This document shows, in pieces, positions 34,124-42,222 of a stretch of DNA of 64,000 nucleotides (position 1 is its first letter; each line of letters starts with the position of its first letter). The notes below the pieces were generated by a model. The model saw only the letters and a program-made list of their open reading frames with translations. It did no database searches and was not told the origin of the DNA. The position numbers and the translations under genes are program-made. Origin of the DNA: Bacillota bacterium (lineage in GTDB: Bacteria > Bacillota > Clostridia > Oscillospirales > Oscillospiraceae); the NCBI GenBank assembly GCA_030535235.1, contig JAUNCL010000007.1:1-64000 (forward strand), given 5' to 3'.

Positions 34124-34816
34124 TCAATAAAACAGCGCGAAGAGGTTGGCGCCCACCACGGTGAGCAGGCCGGCCACCACGATGGACAGGCTGCTCATGG
34201 CCCCCTGGACCTGGCCCATCTCCATGGCCCGGGCGGTGCCCACGGCGTGGGTGGCGGTGCCGATGCCCACCCCCTGGGCGATGGGGTCGGTGATCCGCAG
34301 GAGCTTGCAGAAGCCCTCGGCGAAGATATTCCCCAGCACCCCCGTGAGGATGATGACCACCACCGCCAGGGACACATGGCCCCCCAAAATCTCCGTGACC
34401 CCGATGCCGATGGCGGTGGTGATGGACTTGGGCAGGAGGGTCACATACATGGCGTGGTCCAGCCGGAAGACCATCGCCAGCAGCAGGATACAGCACAGGC
34501 TGGCCAGGACCCCCGCCAGAATCCCCAGGCCCACCGCCTTGGCGTTCTGTCGCAGAAGGGCGAACTGCTCATACAGGGGCACCGCCAGGCAGACGGTGGC
34601 GGGGGTGAGCAGGTAGCTCAGATACTTGGCCCCCTCGTTGTAGACCTGATAGTCCATCCCCGTGACCGCCAGAAAGGCGATGACCAGCACGATGGCCACC
34701 AGCAGGGGGTTGAAAATGGCCAGCTTCCACCGCTTTTTCACCAGAAGCCCCACGCTGTAGGCCGCCAGGGACAGGAAAAATCCGAAAAACAGAGATTCGG
34801 CCAGCAGCTCAGTCAT
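34124..34816 (-). CDS. lrgB: LrgB/CidB-family membrane protein
   Basis: 230 residues, about seven to eight membrane helices. LLPKSITTAIGIGVTEILGG and GVGIGTATHAVGTARAMEM are the LrgB signatures. The family works with LrgA in holin-like control of murein hydrolase activity, cell lysis, or small-molecule export. It overlaps the LrgA stop by 8 nt, so the pair is coupled. No LytS/LytR two-component genes are nearby, unlike in staphylococci. Confidence 0.93.
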   Translation of the reverse strand: MTELLAESLFFGFFLSLAAYSVGLLVKKRWKLAIFNPLLVAIVLVIAFLAVTGMDYQVYNEGAKYLSYLLTPATVCLAVPLYEQFALLRQNAKAVGLGILAGVLASLCCILLLAMVFRLDHAMYVTLLPKSITTAIGIGVTEILGGHVSLAVVVIILTGVLGNIFAEGFCKLLRITDPIAQGVGIGTATHAVGTARAMEMGQVQGAMSSLSIVVAGLLTVVGANLFALFY

Positions 34817-35177
34817 GGTCCTCCCCTCCCTTCTTTCCCCGGCGGATGACCGTCTGGGTCACCAGACCTGCCGCCCCCATGACCACAAAGGTGGACACCG
34901 CCGTGATGACGGCGATGGGCAGCAGGTTGGGCTTTAACACATCCCAGGCCTCCAGCAGGCCCACGGCGGCGGGCAGGAAAAGGATGGGCATGATCTCAAT
35001 GAGAAAGGTGCTGGTCTCCCGGATGGACGCCAGCTTCAGCAGCCCCGACTGCAGGCAGGCGAAGAGGATGACGATGCCGTAGATACTGGCCGGGATGGGC
35101 AGGGGCAGCACCAGGCTGAGCAGCTCCCCCAGGCAGGAAATGGCCAGGATGATGCCGAACTGTTTCAGATATTTCAA
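34809..35177 (-). CDS. lrgA: LrgA/CidA-family holin-like membrane protein
   Basis: 122 residues with four hydrophobic segments; FGIILAISCLGELLSLVLP, IPASIYGIVILF and LLPIAVITAVSTFVVM fit LrgA. The start is read as TTG at 35177, 9 nt after AAGG, because the only upstream ATGs (ATGATG near 35218) fall inside a good -10 hexamer. It is followed by lrgB with an 8-nt overlap. Confidence 0.85.
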   Translation of the reverse strand: MKYLKQFGIILAISCLGELLSLVLPLPIPASIYGIVILFACLQSGLLKLASIRETSTFLIEIMPILFLPAAVGLLEAWDVLKPNLLPIAVITAVSTFVVMGAAGLVTQTVIRRGKKGGEDHD

Positions 35178-35214
35178 ACAAACGCGCCTTCTTTCTGTTT
35201 TTTCGCACCAGAGC

Positions 35215-35244
35215 ATCATAGCACGGGAGAGAGGTAGAAGGCAA
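35215..35244 (-). promoter_or_regulatory. Predicted promoter of lrgA-lrgB
   Basis: On the minus strand TTGCCT and TATGAT are separated by 18 nt; the -10 contains the upstream ATG, excluding it as a start. Confidence 0.55.
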
Positions 35245-35282
35245 CGGCTTTTTTCTCTTACGCCGCCTGCCCTGCCGAAATG

Positions 35283-35320
35283 CCCAACGGGCGGCAGTGG
35301 GAAGACTGCCGCCCGTTGGG
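35283..35320. other. Strong hairpin between the SLH phosphoesterase and lrgA
   Basis: A 16-bp perfect stem CCCAACGGGCGGCAGT with its complement and a 6-nt loop. No T run follows on the minus strand, so it is either a weak terminator or an mRNA 3-prime-end stabiliser. Confidence 0.6.
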
Positions 35321-35344
35321 TAAAAAAGAGAGATAGAGGGGGAA

Positions 35345-38300
35345 TTACGAAGCAAGGTTCGTAAGGAAACGATAGAGAATTGTGGCCAGCTGGGCGCGGG
35401 TGGCGCTGCCGGCGGGGACCAGGCCGGTGTCCGTACCCTGGATCAGGGAGGCGCCCACGGCCCACTGCATGGAAGCCACAGCGTAACCGCTGACCTGCGT
35501 TCCGTCACCGAAGCCGGAGAGGTCGCCCTGCCCGGTAAGGTCATAGCCCTTGATCTGGCTGTAGCGGTACAGCATGACAGCAAGCTGCTCCCGGGTGATC
35601 TCCTGGTCAGGGGCAAAGGCGGTCTCGCTGACGCCGTTGACGATGCCCTGTTCGGCAGCCCAGGCCACAGCCCCGGCATAGTAGTCGCTTTCCTTCACAT
35701 CTGCAAAGGCTGCGCCGGTCTTAGCCTGAGGCTCATTTTCCATGCGCCACAGCATGGTGGCCACCATGCCCCGGGTGGTGGAAACGGAGGGACCGAAGGT
35801 ATCATCGGTCATCCCCTTCATGATGCCCTTCTCCTGGACGAAGGCCACGCCGTCATAGAACCAGTCGCCGGACTTCACATCGGTGAAGGGCAGCTTCGCG
35901 GGTTCGGGATCGGGGGTGGGTTCGGGCTGGGGCTTCCCAGAGGGCTTGCCGGAGGAGGAGCTGCCGCCGGTGCTGCCAGTGCTGCCGCCCTGTGTGGGTA
36001 CGGTCAGTTCATAGGCGGCCAGGGTGCCGGAGACCTCGCAGGCGGTCAGCAGCAGGGGCTGGCCGGTCTTGCTGTTCGCAGCAGAGATAAAGCACAGGCC
36101 CTCGGGGGAGACGTCGCCCTTGATAGCAGCATCAAATTCGCGGGAGTTGATGTAGTTGACGAACTTGGTGTTTGCCGGGTCGGTGATGTCGTAGACCATC
36201 ACGCCGCCGATGCGCTCCAGGGCGATGAAGGCGTAGGTCTTGCCGTTCACAACGCCGGTGACAACGCTCTCCGGCTCGGGGCCTTTTTTGCCGGAGCGGT
36301 TGTCCAGACTGATCTTGTCGTTGGAGCAGTTAAAGTAATCGGGAAGTTCCTTTGCGGTGATCGTTTCAAAACCGCTGCCGCTGTCGTAGACCAGCGTCAG
36401 GCCGGTTTCGGTTGCCTCGTAGATAGAGAAGGAGCGGCCGCCGAAGACATAAGCCTTGCTTTCGTCCAGACCGTCCCACAGGTTGGCGTTGAACCAAACG
36501 ACTTTGCTATCCAGCGCCACATTACCGGTGGGTGAGGTCTTCCCCTCGGACTCATTGCCCAGACCTGTCCAGTCGGCGCGGCTGTCGCCCTCGTTGGCGG
36601 TCAGGAGGTAGGTCTTGCCGCCGATGGTGGTCACGGAAATGCCGTCGGGCATCCGGATGCCATAGACATGCTCGTAGTTTTTCAGTTCGATGGTGTCATT
36701 CTTCTGCAAATCGACCTTGGTCACGCCGTAATCCTGGAAGCCCAGGGGATACACCCCGGTAAAGATTTTATTTGCGATATCCAGCACGGCGATGGCATTG
36801 GCCTCCTGGAGGGAGACGTAAGCGGTGTTGCCGGAGACGGCGATGTATTCCGGCTCAAAGTCGGTGGAGGGCTGGGTGTTCTCCTGAATCAGCACGCCAG
36901 CGTCGGTCAGTGCGCTCCGCTTGTCGTCGAAGCTGTCGAAATACACGGTGTTGGCGGTCAGGGTGTTGTCCGCGCCGATGGTGACGATGGAAACAGAACC
37001 CTTGGGGTCAGTTGCATCCTTACCCCCTCTCGGCTCGCCCTCGTCAGCGGAGAGGATGGTGCTGTTGTCTGCGAAGGTCACCATATCGGGCTGGACGCCC
37101 ACGGTAGCGGTAGAGAGCAGTTTCAAGGAGCCGTCCTTGTCGCAGTTAAACAGTGCTACGGCACCCTGCTCCGCGTAATTCTCGGCCTGAATGGCCACGG
37201 CCAGCTTGCTGCCATCGGGAGAGATGGCCACGGAGGTCATATCGCCGTAGGCAAACCCGCTCACAAGGGACTTCACATCATATTCCTTGCCGTTCAGGGA
37301 CACAACCTTGTTCCCGTCCAGCTTGCCGTTCAGGTCCACGGCGATCAGCTTGCCCTTGACGCCGCTGACGGCATAGGCGAAACCGTTGACGGGGTTGTAC
37401 TGCACGATCTCCAGGCTGCCGCCGTCCTCATTCATAGCCCCGGAGTTATAGCGGCCCGCCAGCTCCAGCTTCAGGGAGCCGTTCTCGTTGTAATAGCCGG
37501 TCACACGGGTATCGCCGGTGACGACGGGGATGTTGCGGTTGATGGTGAAGGTATCCACCACCGCCATATCGCTGGTGCGGTAGGTGGTGATGGTGAGCTG
37601 CTGGTCGGAGACCGTCACCTTGGAGACATTGGCGGCGCTTTCCTGATTCTGGACAGCGGAAAAACCGAATGTCTCATTCAGGATTCCATAGGTCTTGGAG
37701 CCGGAACCGGAGTTGGCGGTGACGTACAGAATGCCGGTGGGGTCGGTGATGGAGGAATAACCCTCGTCATCGTAGATGGCCTTGTCGGTCATGGGGGTCG
37801 TGCCGTCCATCATGTAGGTACGGCAGTACACATGGTCATGGCCCTGCAGCACCACATCCACATCCAGCTCCTTCAGAACCGGGATAATCTGGGCCTTGAA
37901 GCCATTCTCATTGTCAATGTAGCCGTCATGGGCATGGCTGGCCACGGTAAAGAGGGTGTGGTGGAACATGACGATCTTCCACTGAATGTTCTCATCCTTG
38001 GTGGCTTCGATGGCCGCCTCCATAAATGCTTTATGTCCGTCCGCCGTCTGAACATTGCTGTTGAGCACCATAAACAGCACGTTGTTATAGACAAAGTAGT
38101 AGTCGCCGCCTGCGGCAGTCCGTCCGTACTCGGCAGACTCGTTGGGTACATTGAAGTGCTGGCTGTAGGCATTGGAGCCGGAGTCGTGGTTGCCAATGGC
38201 GGTGGCCACAGGCAGGCTGGTCAGGACATCATGATCCAGATAACCGTCGTACTGGTTCTCGTCAGCGGCGGTGTTGACCTGATCGCCCGCAGACAGCAGG

Positions 38301-39370
38301 AAGGACACATCAGAGAAGATCCCGTTGGTGCCGATACTGTTCAGGGTGTTGCCCCAGCCCTCTGCGTCGTTGCTCACATTGCCGCTTGCGCCGATCTGGG
38401 GGTCGCCCACGAAAGCGAAGGAGAAGGCTCCGCCGTCATCGGTGGTGAAGTGATAGCTTTCGCTGGTGTGGCCCGCATTGCTGAGCTGATAGTAATAGGT
38501 CTTACCGGCAGCCAGTCCGGTGGCAGTTGCCTTGCAGCTGTACTGCCCATCGTTGGCGACAGAGGTGTCCGCCTCGATGGTCTGTGCTCCAGTCATAGCG
38601 GCGTTGTCCGCCACCAGCAGCTCCGCATCGGACAGCGGGGAGTACCAGGTGAAATTCACCTTGCTCTCATCTGCGCCCATGGACAAGCTGATATTGGAAT
38701 GATAGTCCACTTCCTCGTCGGACAGGGACAGGTCGGTGAGATGGAACCAAACGTCGGAGCTGGACGCACGGCCCTGGTGCAGCTCCACGGCGATGGTGTT
38801 TGCTCCAGTGTGAAGGATGCTCAAATCGAGCAGTTCAAAGGAAACCGTCTTGGGCGTGCCGGCGTTGGAGCCACCGTACTGGAGATTGGCAGAAATGTCG
38901 CTGTCATCAAAACCGGCAACCTTCACGCCATTGATATATACGGTGGCCGCATCGTCATACTGGAGCGTGCCGTTCAGCTTGGTCATGCCCTCCAGAGAGG
39001 TCACGTTAAAGGTGGTGCGGAAGAAGTAGGCGGGGGTGTCGTTGGAACCGTCGCAGCCGGTCAGTACGGTAGCGGCCGTATAACCGGTTTCCAGTGCAGC
39101 GGCACCTTTTTTCGATCCGAAGGGACCGGCAGCCGCTTTCCAACCGTCCGTGTTGAAGGTCTCGGCAGTCCAACTGGTGCGGTCATAGCCTGCTTGCGTT
39201 GAATCGCCTGCCGGGTCAGTGCCGTCGTCCAGATAGGACCAGACGGTGTCAGTGCCGATGCTCTCAGGCAGGGTCTGGGTCTCGCCTTCGTTCCCGGCAG
39301 CCAGCGCAGCCGTGGGGAACAGGCCCAGAACCATGATGAGGGTCATCAGCAAACATACAAATCGTTTCAT
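35345..39370 (-). CDS. Large secreted SLH protein: calcineurin-like phosphoesterase fused to a choice-of-anchor-I domain
   Basis: 1,341 residues. In order: signal peptide 1-25; a beta-sandwich near 40-215; an FN3-like domain near 225-310; a calcineurin-like metallophosphoesterase near 315-560 with FVGDPQIG, SAGDQV, GNHD, FHH and GHDHVY metal ligands; a beta-rich region near 640-1125 (start GSLKLELAGRYNSGA) of the choice-of-anchor-I type; a Gly/Ser/Pro-rich linker near 1145-1185; then three SLH modules. It is likely wall-anchored and hydrolyses an external phosphoester. GGAGAGG lies before the ATG at 39370. It is the longest gene in the window, with a strong terminator between it and the gene upstream. 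Confidence 0.88.
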   Translation of the reverse strand: MKRFVCLLMTLIMVLGLFPTAALAAGNEGETQTLPESIGTDTVWSYLDDGTDPAGDSTQAGYDRTSWTAETFNTDGWKAAAGPFGSKKGAAALETGYTAATVLTGCDGSNDTPAYFFRTTFNVTSLEGMTKLNGTLQYDDAATVYINGVKVAGFDDSDISANLQYGGSNAGTPKTVSFELLDLSILHTGANTIAVELHQGRASSSDVWFHLTDLSLSDEEVDYHSNISLSMGADESKVNFTWYSPLSDAELLVADNAAMTGAQTIEADTSVANDGQYSCKATATGLAAGKTYYYQLSNAGHTSESYHFTTDDGGAFSFAFVGDPQIGASGNVSNDAEGWGNTLNSIGTNGIFSDVSFLLSAGDQVNTAADENQYDGYLDHDVLTSLPVATAIGNHDSGSNAYSQHFNVPNESAEYGRTAAGGDYYFVYNNVLFMVLNSNVQTADGHKAFMEAAIEATKDENIQWKIVMFHHTLFTVASHAHDGYIDNENGFKAQIIPVLKELDVDVVLQGHDHVYCRTYMMDGTTPMTDKAIYDDEGYSSITDPTGILYVTANSGSGSKTYGILNETFGFSAVQNQESAANVSKVTVSDQQLTITTYRTSDMAVVDTFTINRNIPVVTGDTRVTGYYNENGSLKLELAGRYNSGAMNEDGGSLEIVQYNPVNGFAYAVSGVKGKLIAVDLNGKLDGNKVVSLNGKEYDVKSLVSGFAYGDMTSVAISPDGSKLAVAIQAENYAEQGAVALFNCDKDGSLKLLSTATVGVQPDMVTFADNSTILSADEGEPRGGKDATDPKGSVSIVTIGADNTLTANTVYFDSFDDKRSALTDAGVLIQENTQPSTDFEPEYIAVSGNTAYVSLQEANAIAVLDIANKIFTGVYPLGFQDYGVTKVDLQKNDTIELKNYEHVYGIRMPDGISVTTIGGKTYLLTANEGDSRADWTGLGNESEGKTSPTGNVALDSKVVWFNANLWDGLDESKAYVFGGRSFSIYEATETGLTLVYDSGSGFETITAKELPDYFNCSNDKISLDNRSGKKGPEPESVVTGVVNGKTYAFIALERIGGVMVYDITDPANTKFVNYINSREFDAAIKGDVSPEGLCFISAANSKTGQPLLLTACEVSGTLAAYELTVPTQGGSTGSTGGSSSSGKPSGKPQPEPTPDPEPAKLPFTDVKSGDWFYDGVAFVQEKGIMKGMTDDTFGPSVSTTRGMVATMLWRMENEPQAKTGAAFADVKESDYYAGAVAWAAEQGIVNGVSETAFAPDQEITREQLAVMLYRYSQIKGYDLTGQGDLSGFGDGTQVSGYAVASMQWAVGASLIQGTDTGLVPAGSATRAQLATILYRFLTNLAS

Positions 39371-39514
39371 GTTTCCTCTCCTTTTTCTTGGGTATTCATG
39401 AGGGTTGATAGGGACTTGCTTCAACCGTATGGTATTCCAAACCAGCAGGTCCCTTCCACCCGAAACCCGTAAAGGATCGGTTCAGCGCAGGTTAAACTTT
39501 TTTCCACTATGTAA

Positions 39515-39543
39515 AACGGAGAAGGGGGGCTCCCTTCTCCGTT
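39515..39543 (-). terminator. Intrinsic terminator after the secreted papain-like gene
   Basis: A 12-bp stem AACGGAGAAGGG with its complement, a 5-nt loop, and a T run on the minus strand. Confidence 0.75.
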
Positions 39544-39558
39544 CGAAATTTTATGGAA

Positions 39559-40248
39559 TTATGCCAGGGCCATGGCCTGCTGGATCAGGCAGGCGGCGGT
39601 CTCCTCTTCCTCCGGGTGGCTGAGACCCTCCAGCAGGTCGGTCACCGAGCTGTCGGCAGCGGAGATTTGGGGCAGAGCCATCTCCGGATCCACCGCCTCC
39701 AGGGCCACATCGGGGGTGACCACATACCAGTAGGCGTAGGAGTTCTCCACCCGGGTGCCGTGGGCCTGGTCGATGGGCACCCGGCCCACCGCCACGTTCT
39801 GGGCGGGGTCGGCGCAGTAGAAGACGCCGTCGGTGTAGTCGGTGAGCAGGATGCCGTGGGGCACGCCGGGGGCGTGGAGGACGAAGCCCTCGGGATGCTC
39901 GGCCAGCAGGTCAATGAGGATCTGCCGGTTGGCCTCGCCCCCGGGCAGGCGGCCGTGGTTGACCTTCATGCCGTCGTACTCAAACTTGTAGGGCAGGCCC
40001 CGCCCGCCGATCCAGAAGGCCTCCCGGCAGGAGGCCTCGGTGATGGCGGCCCAGTCCTGGTCCCCCCGGAGCATCGCCGTCCTTCTGAGCATCATGGCGG
40101 TGGAGGCCAGGGTGCAGGTGCCGTTGCGCTCCTGCTTCAAAAAAACCTGGTCCTGGTTGATGTCATCCAGGGTGGCTGCCAGGGTGGCCGGCGCCAGGGA
40201 CAACATCATGATTACCGTCAGTACAATGCTCAAAATGCGACTTCGCAT
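39559..40248 (-). CDS. Secreted papain-like (C39-type) cysteine protein
   Basis: 229 residues. The signal peptide (residues 1-25, ending LA-A) is followed by DDINQDQVFLKQERNGTCTLAS (catalytic-type Cys near 45) and a later His in HGILLTDYTDG with an Asp in YCADP: the Cys-His-Asp order of papain/C39 folds. The substrate is unknown; it could be a peptidase or a wall hydrolase. GGAGTGATTGG lies directly upstream of the ATG at 40248. Upstream are phased TGTAAC repeats. It is followed by a terminator and the giant SLH phosphoesterase. Confidence 0.72.
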   Translation of the reverse strand: MRSRILSIVLTVIMMLSLAPATLAATLDDINQDQVFLKQERNGTCTLASTAMMLRRTAMLRGDQDWAAITEASCREAFWIGGRGLPYKFEYDGMKVNHGRLPGGEANRQILIDLLAEHPEGFVLHAPGVPHGILLTDYTDGVFYCADPAQNVAVGRVPIDQAHGTRVENSYAYWYVVTPDVALEAVDPEMALPQISAADSSVTDLLEGLSHPEEEETAACLIQQAMALA

Positions 40249-40292
40249 CCAATCACTCCAATTCAGAAATTCAATCACAAAAAATCCGGTCC

Positions 40293-40345
40293 AATGTTAC
40301 AATTTCAAGCATCCATGTAACATTTGTAACCGCTTTGTAATCATA
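40293..40345. promoter_or_regulatory. Phased TGTAAC repeats overlapping a promoter
   Basis: TGTAAC/T starts at 40316, 40325 and 40336 (steps of 9 and 11 bp) and an inverted TGTTACA is at 40295. On the minus strand they read TTACAA-N5-TTACAA, like an OmpR/PhoB-family box. A minus-strand TATGAT at 40340-40345 with TTTTCA 17 nt upstream overlaps them. Confidence 0.5.
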
Positions 40346-40516
40346 GCACAGATTTTCCCGGATGAAAACCCCTTTTCCGCAACTTTTTCCGTGATTTTGT
40401 TTCTAAATTGTAAATTTCAAGCTCGAACTTCATCCCTCCTTGTCGGGCTGCACAATCCTATCTGTATACTCCACCGAGGGATTGGGGATTTTGTCAGGCG
40501 GACAAAGCGCCGCCTC

Positions 40517-41374
40517 TCACCCCTCCGGCAGGGGGACGGGACAGAAAATGGCCAGGGCCGCGGCGTTCTCCTCCGCCGCCCAGACCCGGGTGAAGGCAGC
40601 CAGCAGGCCGGTGGTCTGGCCGCTCCGGGGGGCCGGAGAGCCGGCGTCCCCCTCTCCCTCCACCGACAGCCGGACCGGACAGTCGGCCAGGGCCCCCCGG
40701 AGCCGGCGGCAGAAGGTCTCCAGGGCCTCCGCCCGCTCCTCTGCCGGGGGCAGGGCGGTCTGCTCCCCCTGGGCGGGGTAGCAGCAGTGGGTCAGGAGGA
40801 TCTCGTCAAAGCCCAGCCGGGCCAGCTCCCGGCAGACCCCGATGAGATAGCTCTGGACCTGGGGCTGGGCCGGGTCCAGCCAGCCGGTGCGGGTCTCGTC
40901 CAGCCAGGGGGAGCCGCTGGCCCGCTCCAGGCCCATGCCCTCCATCCCGCCGGCCGCCCCGTCCCGCAGGCAGGACACCAGGGCCACCGTGTACCGTTCC
41001 GGATCCCCGTTCAGGGCCATCAGGGCGGCGTTCCGGGCCGGGTCCCCGGAGGACACCCCCAGGTCGGCCGCCAGCTCCAGGGAGGACACATAGCCCAGCG
41101 TACCGTCCCCCGCCTTCATGGTCACCGCCACTGCCCCGGTCTCCGGCGCCCGATCCAGCTCCTCCGGGGACAGCAAAACCGCCTGGGTGGGCAGGGGGGC
41201 CTCCTCCACCGGGATGACCACCGGGGCGGAGGCGGGCTGGGCGGGCTCCGTCCCCAGCGCCGGGTCCAGGCTCCCCTGCCGGCACAGCAGAAGAAACCCG
41301 CCGGAGACCACCCCGGCGGTACACAATATAATAAAAAGCAGTCGCCCCATCCAGGCGCGGAGCCGGTCCCCCAT
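40517..41374 (-). CDS. Putative glycosidase-like (DUF4015-type) anchored protein
   Basis: 285 residues. A basic start and one hydrophobic segment (about 9-29) anchor it; an Ala/Pro-rich linker follows. The folded part, from about residue 65, contains GYVSSLELAADLG, WLDETRTGWLDPAQPQVQSYL and ELARLGFDEILLTHCCYPA, like the TIM-barrel glycosidase-like family DUF4015. The catalytic acids are uncertain. It is outside the cell by topology. The ATG at 41374 has AGGAGGG 4 nt upstream. It starts 25 nt after bofA, so it is in the same operon. Confidence 0.68.
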   Translation of the reverse strand: MGDRLRAWMGRLLFIILCTAGVVSGGFLLLCRQGSLDPALGTEPAQPASAPVVIPVEEAPLPTQAVLLSPEELDRAPETGAVAVTMKAGDGTLGYVSSLELAADLGVSSGDPARNAALMALNGDPERYTVALVSCLRDGAAGGMEGMGLERASGSPWLDETRTGWLDPAQPQVQSYLIGVCRELARLGFDEILLTHCCYPAQGEQTALPPAEERAEALETFCRRLRGALADCPVRLSVEGEGDAGSPAPRSGQTTGLLAAFTRVWAAEENAAALAIFCPVPLPEG

Positions 41375-41399
41375 GACGCCCTCCTTTTCCAAAAAGCAC

Positions 41400-41660
41400 T
41401 TATGTACCCACCCATTTCAGCAGCAGGAGCAGACCCAGCCCCGGAACCCCCAAAAGCCCCAGAGCCAGGGCGTTGAAGGCGTTGACCCCCAGGGCCAGAC
41501 CCGCCGCCAGGCCGCTCTGGGACCACAGGGCCAGAAAGCCCAGCCCCACCGCCGACCGGGCCAGCAGCTTCAGCAGCCACTTCAGGGGCCGGTGGAACAC
41601 CGCCACAAACAGCAGGCTGAACATGATGATGGACAGCCAGGGACCTTCCGTCAGGCTCAT
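41400..41660 (-). CDS. bofA: BofA-family (pro-sigma-K processing inhibitor-like) protein
   Basis: 86 residues, two to three hydrophobic segments; the C-terminal ALGVNAFNALALGLLGVPG is the BofA signature. In Bacillus BofA holds the SpoIVFB protease inactive in the mother-cell membrane around the forespore. This agrees with spo0A in the window. It overlaps the DUF2508 stop (ATGA) and is 25 nt upstream of the glycosidase-like gene. The SpoIVFA/B partners are not in the window. Confidence 0.88.
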   Translation of the reverse strand: MSLTEGPWLSIIMFSLLFVAVFHRPLKWLLKLLARSAVGLGFLALWSQSGLAAGLALGVNAFNALALGLLGVPGLGLLLLLKWVGT

Positions 41661-41863
41661 GGACCTTCCTCCTTTTCCAGGTTCTTCATCTGCCGCAGCA
41701 GATAGGTGTGCTTTGCCCGCAGGGCGCTGATCTCATAGAGGTAATACTCCAGCAGATCCCGGTCCGCCGTCTCGTCAAAGCCCGCCCGGGCCGCCGCCAA
41801 CGCCCGGGTGGTCTCCTCCAGACCCAGCCGCAGCCGCTGGGCCCGGGACGTCTGCTTCCCCAT
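41657..41863 (-). CDS. DUF2508 (YaaL-like) protein
   Basis: 68 residues, helical and charged: LRLGLEETTRALAAARAGFDE and YYLYEISALRAKHTYLLRQM. YaaL-like genes commonly precede bofA in sporulating Firmicutes. The ATG at 41863 is 8 nt after GGAGG; the longer frame from 41887 would span that ribosome site. Coupled by ATGA to bofA. Confidence 0.85.
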   Translation of the reverse strand: MGKQTSRAQRLRLGLEETTRALAAARAGFDETADRDLLEYYLYEISALRAKHTYLLRQMKNLEKEEGP

Positions 41864-41970
41864 GGGCCATTCCTCCTGTCCTTTCAATATATGGATAGCC
41901 TGTACGGATATGCCGGGGATTATACGGAGATATCAATTTTCAAAAAAGCTCTTCCCTTAAATTTTGTATG

Positions 41971-41979
41971 TGGTATAAT
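41971..41979 (+). promoter_or_regulatory. Extended -10 element
   Basis: TGGTATAAT with a weak -35. It points into the composite repeat upstream of the Ig-like SLH gene. Confidence 0.35.
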
Positions 41980-41999
41980 GAAGTATAATAAGATACCAG

Positions 42000-42193
42000 C
42001 TTGTCGAAAAAGACTTGCCGCGTTGTCTGTCGCACCGTAGGGCGGGGGCTTGCTCCCGCCGTGACCCGAAGGGCAGAAACTACGCCTCTGCGCGCCCAGC
42101 CGGTGGGCGCACCATGGAAGGCCTGCGGAACGGGCATGCCCGTTCCCTACATAGGGTAGTTCGGAATGGTACACGACTTTCTCGACAGACTGA
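42000..42193. repeat. Composite palindromic intergenic repeat (modules B inverted, A and C)
   Basis: An inverted module B hairpin near 42037-42063, the 20-bp palindrome at 42127-42146, and module C (GTACACGACTTTCTCGACAG and flank) at 42169-42193. The same B, A and C set occurs at 59286-59419. Confidence 0.85.
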
Positions 42194-42222
42194 TGATTTC
42201 CCACGACGAAGAGGTACTTACT

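Noticed and set aside
36668..39202. An 844-codon plus-strand frame opposite the SLH phosphoesterase
   Set aside because: Shadow frame with low-complexity composition; the minus-strand protein has clear domains.
42166..42222. The ATG at 42166 as start of the Ig-like SLH protein
   Set aside because: It lies in the repeat unit and would put 19 residues before an otherwise perfect signal peptide; GAGGT precedes 42223.
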